Shown here: one piece after another, positions 57,565 through 64,000 of the stretch
Layout: every line of letters starts with the position of its first letter
Position numbering within the stretch: the stretch's first letter is position 1
DNA from: Nostoc sp. T09
GTDB taxonomy: Bacteria; Cyanobacteriota; Cyanobacteriia; Cyanobacteriales; Nostocaceae
NCBI RefSeq assembly: GCF_002154695.1
Contig: NZ_MTAV01000020.1
Location: forward strand, 37,586 to 101,585
DNA: 64,000 bases
Reading direction: 5' to 3'
Notes under the pieces: generated by a model
Databases searched by the model: none
Seen by the model: only the letters and a program-made list of their open reading frames with translations
Told to the model about the DNA's origin: nothing
Position numbers and translations under genes: made by a program

Positions 57565-58200
57565 TTACATTACTAAGTTAATTGCATTGCGCAGAAATAC
57601 AATGCCGATCGCAGAAAAAGCTAACCCAGCAAAGCGAATTCTATTTGGCAACATTGAGTACATTTCTCTAGCACTCATAACTACAGCACATTGAGTTAAG
57701 GTAACGCCTAGGACATAAATAACTAAAGGCAACATTCCAGTTTCAATGGCAGATCCAGTACCAGCATAACCGTGAAATAAACCTGCGATCGCTCCCAGCA
57801 GTAAAAGTAACAGCCAGTTCGGTTGTTTTAATATCATCAGCATAGCGCCAAAGGCGATTGTGGAAGTTGCAATCCCAATTTCTGCACCTACTAAATTCAC
57901 CTGGAACAGATGCATTACTGTACCAAAAACTCCTGCTGACACAAAAGCCGCAGCAATCAAAGCGCCACGAACCATTCCAGCCGAGAGTAGGCCTATGACT
58001 ACAAGACTAGCCAAACGATCTAAGCTAATTACTGGATCTGCGATTCCCCAAAGCAAGCCTTCCCAGGAATTAGAAATAGACGGATGAAAGTCAAATCCAC
58101 TCAAGGAACTCAATATACTAATTAAAACTAGAGATGCGATCGCCCCAGCATGACGACGCTGTAACCTAGTAGATGTTGATAACTCAACTGTTAACATCAA
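57565..58200 (-). CDS. HupE/UreJ-family membrane protein
   Basis: 211 residues, six to seven predicted membrane helices. WEGLLWGIADPVISLDRLAS aligns with the HP..G.DH.L motif of HupE/UreJ, with His replaced, and LFHGYAGTG matches the second family motif. HupE/UreJ proteins move nickel or possibly cobalt across the inner membrane. No hydrogenase or urease gene is adjacent. The loss of metal-type His in the first motif makes the substrate uncertain. Confidence 0.78.
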   Translation of the reverse strand: MMLTVELSTSTRLQRRHAGAIASLVLISILSSLSGFDFHPSISNSWEGLLWGIADPVISLDRLASLVVIGLLSAGMVRGALIAAAFVSAGVFGTVMHLFQVNLVGAEIGIATSTIAFGAMLMILKQPNWLLLLLLGAIAGLFHGYAGTGSAIETGMLPLVIYVLGVTLTQCAVVMSAREMYSMLPNRIRFAGLAFSAIGIVFLRNAINLVM

Positions 58201-58327
58201 TTTATACCGAATATTTATTTTTTTGGTAATTTATATTACCCAAGTTTCTCCAGAAACTAACACAGTCTTCACTATAAATATCGGTAAATACGTAAAGTTA
58301 TGTAAAATTGCTGTTTTTACACAATTT

Positions 58328-59629
58328 TTAATTGATGCTTGAATTAGAGGGAACTATTTTATCTATTGGTTTAATTCTTAGTGAATCAGCAGATTTCATT
58401 CGCATGGGAATTTGAATGACAATTTCTGTCCCTTGTTCTGCTGCTGAAATACACTTTAACTGACCACCATGTTGAGCAACAATTTGGTGGCTAATAGACA
58501 TACTTAGATTTGTGATTGTACTAGATTTATTACTAAATAATGGATCAAATATTTTTTCTTGTACCTCTTGTATCAGACCACAGCCGTTATCTGTAATCCG
58601 AATCAGCACTTGATTACTGCCCTCTAAAACCTCAGTATGAATACAAATTTGAGGCTTATTAGTTGAGCCTTTTAAACTATCAATAGCATTATTTAGGATA
58701 TTAATAAATACTTGATTAAGTTGTCCAGGATAACACTCCACTTTCGGCAATTGACCATAGTCTTTAATAACTTGGATCTCCGTATGATCCGTTTTGCCTT
58801 TTAAGCGGTTTTGTAAAATCAGGAGAGTGCTATCAATTCCTTCGTGAATATCAACTTCCTTTATATTTGCTTCATCTAATCGAGAAAAATTTCGTAAACC
58901 TAAGATTAGCTTGCGAATGCGATCGGCTCCCATTTGTATAGAGGATAAGATTTTTGGTAAGTCTTCTCTAATGAAATCGAGATCAATCCTCTCAATGCGA
59001 ACTTGAATTTCTGATTGGGGAATTGGATAGCATTCTTGGTAAAGTGAAACTAAATCGAGCAAGTTTTCGGCATATTCATTAGCTGCTGTACTATTGCCAT
59101 AAATAAAATTAATCGGGTTGTTAATTTCATGAACAATACCCGCAACTAATTGTCCTAAACAAGACATTTTTTCGCTATGAATTAGTTGAGCCTGAGTTTT
59201 TTCTAATTCTTGCAGTGTAAGTTTCAGTTGACTGTTAGCTACCTCCAGTTGTGCTGGACTTGGCAAAGCGAGGGCTTGAGGAATTATCGGCAGTAATACA
59301 ATAGCTGTATAAATTGAAATAAAAGCCGTGATCGCTTTAATTAAACCAGACAGCCAATAAGTTGGATGCCAAAGCGTCCATATTTCCATTAAGTGTGTTG
59401 TACCACAAGAAACTATGAAAGCTCCAAATAATAAAAGGATTGATTTAAAGGGCAAATCCTCTCGCTTCCTAACAAAGTAAACCAGCGCAATAGGAATCGA
59501 GAAATAGGCTAAGGCAATCAAAAAATCAGATAGGATATGTAGTAATAATAACCCTGGTTTCCAGAGGTAGCAGTGTCCATGCGGAATAAATCCTCCATCA
59601 ACAAAGAAACTTTGTAATAATTGCAGCAT
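58328..59629 (-). CDS. Ethylene-receptor-type histidine kinase (HisKA)
   Basis: 433 residues. The N-terminal three-helix sensor is nearly the same as in the kinase at 34881: SDFLIALAYFSIPIALVYFV (Asp35), FIVSCGTTHLMEIWTLW (Cys75, His79). No PAS or GAF follows; a short coiled coil leads to a HisKA-type kinase with phospho-acceptor His167 in LVAGIVHEINNPINF and ATPase motifs NILNNAIDSL and ITDNGCGL. The later glycine box lacks the usual GLGL (reads SSTITNLSMSIS). Possible ethylene sensor with no regulator nearby. Confidence 0.92.
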   Translation of the reverse strand: MLQLLQSFFVDGGFIPHGHCYLWKPGLLLLHILSDFLIALAYFSIPIALVYFVRKREDLPFKSILLLFGAFIVSCGTTHLMEIWTLWHPTYWLSGLIKAITAFISIYTAIVLLPIIPQALALPSPAQLEVANSQLKLTLQELEKTQAQLIHSEKMSCLGQLVAGIVHEINNPINFIYGNSTAANEYAENLLDLVSLYQECYPIPQSEIQVRIERIDLDFIREDLPKILSSIQMGADRIRKLILGLRNFSRLDEANIKEVDIHEGIDSTLLILQNRLKGKTDHTEIQVIKDYGQLPKVECYPGQLNQVFINILNNAIDSLKGSTNKPQICIHTEVLEGSNQVLIRITDNGCGLIQEVQEKIFDPLFSNKSSTITNLSMSISHQIVAQHGGQLKCISAAEQGTEIVIQIPMRMKSADSLRIKPIDKIVPSNSSIN

Positions 59630-59715
59630 AAAGTATTTACTTTGTATAATTTGTTAAATAAGTTATTTGACAAATTATACGCATACTACAGAGAATTGTC
59701 TCTAGTACTTAAACG

Positions 59716-61467
59716 CTAATGTAATAATTCCTCTATCTGATGCTGGCTCCACAACTTCCTGTACAGACCTTGTTGTTGCACCAGTTCTAAATGATTGCCC
59801 ATCTGGACAATTTTCCCGTTGTCGAGCACAAAAATGCGGTCAGCAGCCGCAGCAGCAGACAGTTGGTGAGTAATAAAAACAACTGTTTTTCTATCAGTAC
59901 CAGTAGAGAGATTTTTTAGGATTTGTGTAGCAGTTTGATTATCTACACTGGAGAGGGCATCATCTAATATTAAAACTGGCGCATCAACTAGCATTGCCCT
60001 AGCTAAGGCAGTACGTTGCCGCTGTCCACCAGAAAGCGTAATTCCGCGTTCACCAACTATAGTCTCGTAATGCTGCGGAAAATTGCTAATTTCTGAGTGA
60101 ATCTGTGCCTGCTGCGCCACCATCTCTACATTTTGCTGTTCTCTAATTGGGTCACCGTAGCGGATATTATTTCTGATTGTGGTGCTGAAAAGAAAGCTAT
60201 CTTGTGGAACATAAGCGATCGCACCTCGTAAATCTGCTAATGCTATCTTCGTAATATCCAACCCATCCAAAAATAACTGCCCTGCTTCAATCTCCAACAA
60301 GCGTGGTAGGGCATTTGCTAAAGTAGATTTCCCTGAACCGATAGCCCCAACAATTGCCACCGTTTCCCCAGGATTGATCGTAAAGTTGATATTCTCTAAA
60401 GCCGGGGTAGTAGCACCAGGGTAAGTGAAACTAAAATTTTTAGCCGTCAGTTTGCCTTTAACATCACTCTTGGGTAAGTGGATGACATCGGTTGTGTCTT
60501 GAATCTTCGGTGTCACCGAGAGAATAGACTCTAAACGATCGATACTCACCTCACCCCTTTGATAAGCAGTAATGGTAAATCCTAACAAAGCAGTAGGAAA
60601 AACTAGACGTTCTACATAAATTAGTAGTGCTAGAAAATCACCAACAGCAAGAGTTCCAGCAGCAATTCGTGTTGCACCTAGCCAGATAATTACCAGTGAA
60701 CTGATATTAGCTAAACCGCCAATCAGGGGAAACAGAGTATTCCGGCTTTTGGCTAATTCCAAATTAGCAGTCAATAGTGCCTGATTCTTCTTGGCAAAGG
60801 CTCGACGCTCGTTTTCTTCTTGAGCGTAGATTTTAATCAGGGCAATGCCGCTAATATCTTCTTGGATGAGTTCGCTAATGTCAGAAAGTTGCTCTTGTAC
60901 TACCGTTTGTTGTTTACGGAGGCGATCGCTAAAAAGATGCACCAAGAAGAACATCAAGGGATATACTGCCAGGGAAGCTAAAGTGAGATCGACACTAATT
61001 GTCAACATCACTGGCAGGGTCAGAGCATAAGCAAAAACTGTATTTGCTAAACTCAGGACTGCAAAACCCAACAACCGCTTGATATTTTCTACGTCACTAG
61101 TAGCCCTACTAATTAAATCGCCAATAGTATTGGTGGCAAAGTAAGCAGGCTCTAGCTTAAGTAAGTGTTCAAAAATCCGCTGTTTTAAGTCAAATTCTAC
61201 CTCGCGTCCCACGCCAAACAGCCAGATGCGTGAAGCCATGCGGATTAACCACATTGCTGAACTGAGCAAGATGATGATGACTACGTAATTTAAAACTTCG
61301 TACCAGCTAAAGGTTGTTGAGAGTTTGTCAACACAAGCGCGAATCAACCAAGGAATGTAAACGCCTAATCCGTTTACAGTTAACAAAGCCAGAATACCTA
61401 ACATTGCCTCCCGCCAATGGGGACGCAGGTAAGCACCAAGTTTAGCCAGTCGTCGAGATTGTATCAT
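59716..61467 (-). CDS. ABC exporter, fused membrane and ATPase domains
   Basis: 583-residue half-transporter; forms a dimer. Six-helix membrane domain to about residue 315 (ILALLTVNGLGVYIPWLIRA, FYALTLPVMLT-type segments), then an ATPase: Walker A GAIGSGKST, signature ITLSGGQRQR, Walker B VLILDDALSS, switch His in FITHQLSAAA. MsbA/lipid-drug exporter class; substrate not readable. Upstream on this strand lies a repeat block. Confidence 0.94.
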   Translation of the reverse strand: MIQSRRLAKLGAYLRPHWREAMLGILALLTVNGLGVYIPWLIRACVDKLSTTFSWYEVLNYVVIIILLSSAMWLIRMASRIWLFGVGREVEFDLKQRIFEHLLKLEPAYFATNTIGDLISRATSDVENIKRLLGFAVLSLANTVFAYALTLPVMLTISVDLTLASLAVYPLMFFLVHLFSDRLRKQQTVVQEQLSDISELIQEDISGIALIKIYAQEENERRAFAKKNQALLTANLELAKSRNTLFPLIGGLANISSLVIIWLGATRIAAGTLAVGDFLALLIYVERLVFPTALLGFTITAYQRGEVSIDRLESILSVTPKIQDTTDVIHLPKSDVKGKLTAKNFSFTYPGATTPALENINFTINPGETVAIVGAIGSGKSTLANALPRLLEIEAGQLFLDGLDITKIALADLRGAIAYVPQDSFLFSTTIRNNIRYGDPIREQQNVEMVAQQAQIHSEISNFPQHYETIVGERGITLSGGQRQRTALARAMLVDAPVLILDDALSSVDNQTATQILKNLSTGTDRKTVVFITHQLSAAAAADRIFVLDNGKIVQMGNHLELVQQQGLYRKLWSQHQIEELLH

Positions 61468-61892
61468 TCAGAAAAAAGTCGGGGAGCAGAGGGTAGGGGA
61501 ACTTAGTGCCGCAGAGAAATAACAAATGGCAAAGGACAAATGGCCCTTCGGGTTCACCAGTTGCTACAAGGGAGGGAACCCCAACGGACAGTTTGACGCC
61601 ACTTGCTTTAAGCCGGGAAACCCGTCCAACGCAGTGGCTCCTCAAGTCGGGTAACCCTTTCGGCAATTGCTCATGGGGGACTCGGGGTCCCCTCTGGGGA
61701 TTAGGGGCGAACCCCCAAGACCGCATTGCCTCACCACGCAACTGTCCTCCGCAACGCACTGGTTCACCAATGACAAATGACTCTTGCAAGCAAATCTACT
61801 GAACCTCCTTTTATTCTGGCAGAAATCATAGTTTAAAAAGGCCAGCCACCAGAACATAGTGCTTTGGCCTAGTTATTGTTAACTTTTTAGCT
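61468..61892. repeat. Dense palindromic repeat block
   Basis: 425 bp gap before the ABC gene. 61530-61770 is packed with palindromes: CCCTTCGGGTTCACCAG, GCCGGGAAACCCGTC, GGGTAACCCTTTCGGC and GGGGTCCCCTCTGGGG. Near the edges CAAAGGACAAATGG and ACCAATGACAAATGAC heptamers form an outer inverted pair. It looks like small palindromic elements inserted into one another. Open frames crossing it are side effects of its composition. Confidence 0.6.
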
Positions 61893-62591
61893 TTATGTCT
61901 GACGACCACGCAAGAAAAAGTAAATCTGGTTGAGATAACTGTCCCAAGCTTGGGTTGTGACTTGCAGGGTTTCTGCACTTGGTACAAAGTCTTCAATTCG
62001 TAATCCGCGTGTTCTAATGTCCTGAGGATTCTGCAATAGGTAAGGCGGGACTTTTATATCTAATGGATTCAAAGCGATGGTTGACCGAACCATATCACTT
62101 TGAGGTAGAATGCCATTTTCTACAACATCGGAGATATTGGCCGTGCTATCTGGAACCGACGCCACCAAAGTTTCAGATGTGGGGGTAAGTTGTCCTAAAC
62201 TAGCTAACTGAGGATTACCTACTGTTGCTATTGGTGCCCTAACCAGGAAGTAGGCAATAGCTGGTGTACTGGCTAACAGTAAAATTGTCAGCGCCCAACC
62301 CAAGAAGTATCCTCCTGGTTTATCGATTCCACCTCCCTTAATTCTCTGAGCAGCAAAAAGTAACAACAAAACCGACGCTCCCAGAGGTCTTAGCGGGAAT
62401 GATATCAACCTCCACATAGACGCCACCGCTGGTTCGTTGGGATTAATGAATGCCAGCGCGATGACGATCAACGCAATGACTACGAGTAATCGCCCGACAA
62501 AATTACCTGTTGGATAGAATCTTTGGAACAAAGAATATACAACAGTGCCAATTAATAACCACAGTAGTACCCGGCTTAGGAGTAGAAACAT
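61893..62591 (-). CDS. Hypothetical membrane protein (YdcF-like N-terminus, no DUF218)
   Basis: 232 residues. Four hydrophobic segments in the first 125 residues (LSRVLLWLLIGTVVYSLF, LLVVIALIVIALAFI, GASVLLLLFAAQRI, GWALTILLLASTPAIAYFL). The start resembles the membrane part of cyanobacterial YdcF/DUF218 proteins as I recall them, but no DUF218 domain follows; instead a polar tail IKVPPYLLQNPQDIRTRGLR ends the protein. Function unknown. Confidence 0.65.
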   Translation of the reverse strand: MFLLLSRVLLWLLIGTVVYSLFQRFYPTGNFVGRLLVVIALIVIALAFINPNEPAVASMWRLISFPLRPLGASVLLLLFAAQRIKGGGIDKPGGYFLGWALTILLLASTPAIAYFLVRAPIATVGNPQLASLGQLTPTSETLVASVPDSTANISDVVENGILPQSDMVRSTIALNPLDIKVPPYLLQNPQDIRTRGLRIEDFVPSAETLQVTTQAWDSYLNQIYFFLRGRQT

Positions 62592-62840
62592 AATATATTA
62601 ACTCTCAAATTTTCCGCGGTCAGCCTCAAGGTTTTGGGCAGCGGATTTATTTTCTCGTCAAATTGTAATCGTACTGTTACCTGACTTAAAATACCTCAAA
62701 CCTCACAACCAAAGACTACCGTCGTAGTGATTTTAGTGCAATTTTTTGATACTGGGTGTATTATCTAGAATTTTGCCAATGAGTAATGAGGCACTAGTAA
62801 CTTAAATTAATTAAGTAGTTATAACTCAAAAGGAAAAACT

Positions 62841-63839
62841 ATGTCGCCTAGAAAGCCCACAATTTTAGTGACGGGGGGAGCAGGATATATAGGTTCCCAT
62901 ACAGTTCTTGCCCTCAAGCGAGCGGGTTATGAAGTAGTAATTCTTGATAACCTAGTGTACGGGCATCGCGACTTAGTAGAGAAAGTTCTACAAGTAGAGC
63001 TGATAGCAGGCGATACATCCGATCGCGCTTTGCTCGATCAGCTATTTCAAACCCGCAATATTGATGCAGTCATGCACTTTTCAGCCTACGCCTACGTAGG
63101 AGAATCAGTTACAGACCCCGCCAAATACTACCGCAACAACGTTTTAGGTACTTTGGTGCTGTTGGAAGCAATGCTGGCAGCGTCCATTAAGAAATTTGTC
63201 TTTTCTTCTACTTGTGCAACTTATGGAGTGCCGGAGGTTGTACCGATTCCAGAAAATCATCCTCAAAATCCGATTAATCCCTATGGCGCTACTAAGTTAA
63301 TGGTGGAGCGCATTCTCTCAGATTTTGACGTTGCCTATGGTTTAAAATCAGTACGTTTTCGCTACTTCAATGCTGCTGGTGCCGATCCCAATGGACTACT
63401 CGGTGAAGATCACAACCCAGAAACCCATTTGATCCCCTTGGTGCTACTGACAGCTTTAGGCAAGCGCGAATCCATTTCAATTTTCGGTACTGATTATCCT
63501 ACGCCCGATGGCACCTGCATTAGAGATTACATTCACGTTAGCGACTTAGCAGACGCCCATATTTTAGGATTGGAATATTTATTGAAAGACGGGGATAGCG
63601 AAGTTTTCAATTTAGGCAATGGTCTAGGTTTCTCTGTTAAAGAAGTAATTGCAGCTTCCGAGGAAGTGACAGGATTGACGATCCCCGTGCAGGAATGCGA
63701 TCGCCGTCCCGGAGATCCACCCTCTTTAATCGGCAGTAGTGAGAAAGCCAGAAAAATCTTAGGTTGGCAACCTCAATACCCAGGCATCAAAGATATTGTG
63801 CTACATGCGTGGCAGTGGCATCAACAGCGGCATAAGTAA
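62841..63839 (+). CDS. galE: UDP-glucose 4-epimerase
   Basis: 332 residues of the extended SDR family. NAD loop VTGGAGYIGSHTVLALKRAG, catalytic Ser in FVFSSTCATYG, Tyr/Lys in NPYGATKLMVE, and the substrate region RYFNAAGADPNGLLGE. Interconverts UDP-glucose and UDP-galactose, feeding glycolipid and polysaccharide synthesis. AAAGGAAAA lies upstream of the ATG. Confidence 0.95.
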   Translation: MSPRKPTILVTGGAGYIGSHTVLALKRAGYEVVILDNLVYGHRDLVEKVLQVELIAGDTSDRALLDQLFQTRNIDAVMHFSAYAYVGESVTDPAKYYRNNVLGTLVLLEAMLAASIKKFVFSSTCATYGVPEVVPIPENHPQNPINPYGATKLMVERILSDFDVAYGLKSVRFRYFNAAGADPNGLLGEDHNPETHLIPLVLLTALGKRESISIFGTDYPTPDGTCIRDYIHVSDLADAHILGLEYLLKDGDSEVFNLGNGLGFSVKEVIAASEEVTGLTIPVQECDRRPGDPPSLIGSSEKARKILGWQPQYPGIKDIVLHAWQWHQQRHK

Positions 63840-63885
63840 TCATGGGGCATGGGGCATTAGGCATTTGTCAAGGGTTAATAGTCAA

Positions 63886-64000
63886 TAGACTTCTTGCAGA
63901 AGTCGGTAAAAGGGAAAGGGGAAAAGGGGAAAGGAACTCCAAACCCTTTCCCTTTAACCTTTTCCCTTTCCCCCTCCTGCAAAAATATATTTTTGCAAGA
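63886..64000. mobile_element. Foldback (MITE-like) element, copy 2, cut by window end
   Basis: TAGACTTCTTGCAGAAGTCGG at its left end is nearly identical to 45494, followed by the same purine-rich then pyrimidine-rich foldback and a TTTTTGCAAGA end that runs off the window. Both copies are preceded by CATGGGG(C/T)ATTAGGCATT, so the repeated unit may include flanking sequence. Confidence 0.65.

Noticed and set aside
61442..61857. Overlapping open frames of 70-115 codons in the palindromic block
   Set aside because: They arise on both strands from G+C-rich palindromes and match no protein pattern.

Overview
The window looks like chromosomal DNA of a filamentous, heterocyst-type cyanobacterium (Nostocales: Nostoc, Anabaena, Calothrix or a relative). 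Evidence: the octamer GCGATCGC (HIP1) recurs in and between genes; form I Rubisco lies as rbcL-rbcX-rbcS with a RbcS-tailed activase nearby; Psb32 and a CIRCE-controlled solo groEL are present; heptameric short tandem repeats (AATGACA, GTCATTA, AAAGGAC, ACTCAGC types) occur between genes and inside rnpB; and one protein is a near-copy of the Nostoc punctiforme bacterial dynamin-like protein BDLP1. No tRNA, prophage, intact transposase or CRISPR array was seen.

Layout. 0.1-4.9 kb: four + strand genes for surface polysaccharide (acyltransferase, GT2, two GT4). 5.2-6.6 kb: 1-Cys peroxiredoxin and a Uma2 nuclease-like gene. 6.6-11.5 kb (-): two dynamin-family GTPases, one with a C-terminal J-domain, plus a small coiled-coil membrane protein. 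11.8-14.0 kb: an orphan OppC-type permease, a small membrane protein and a ROK sugar kinase. 14.2-19.3 kb (-): rbcL-rbcX-rbcS and, separated by a GDSL hydrolase and a Phd/VapC-type toxin-antitoxin pair, Rubisco activase. 20.2-22.2 kb: secreted propeller protein and panB. 22.2-27.4 kb is an accessory stretch with decayed gene pieces, two unknown overlapping genes, a methyltransferase-HIT fusion, Uma2 and a damaged kinase-WD40 gene. 27.4-30.0 kb: serA and prmA.

30.2-36.5 kb (-) is a signalling block: an ethylene-receptor-type histidine kinase, a NarL-type regulator, a stand-alone receiver and a large hybrid kinase with an AhpD-like domain and a GAF domain carrying the Cys-His pair of bilin-binding cyanobacteriochromes. 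Ethylene-type and bilin-type sensing occur in one protein in Synechocystis Slr1212 (UirS/SynEtr1); here they are on neighbouring genes. A thioredoxin follows. A second ethylene-receptor-type kinase lies at 58.3-59.6 kb.

37.7-46.4 kb is mostly housekeeping: fabG, a protealysin-like M4 protease, a MraY/WecA-type transferase, CIRCE-groEL, corA, rnpB and rnc. 46.6-47.8 kb holds a Gfo/Idh/MocA oxidoreductase broken by an apparent one-base deletion and loaded with repeat-derived sequence. 48.1-64.0 kb: Cache-HAMP histidine kinase, RibD-like reductase, a FemAB-type protein, a DUF4346-like protein, psb32, Uma2, surE, a sugar-1-phosphate transferase, HupE/UreJ, ABC exporter, a membrane protein and galE. 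Small palindromic and foldback repeats fill many gaps; one 118-bp foldback element occurs at 45.5 kb and again at the right edge.

All calls come from reading the sequence and from memory of protein families; no database search was run.
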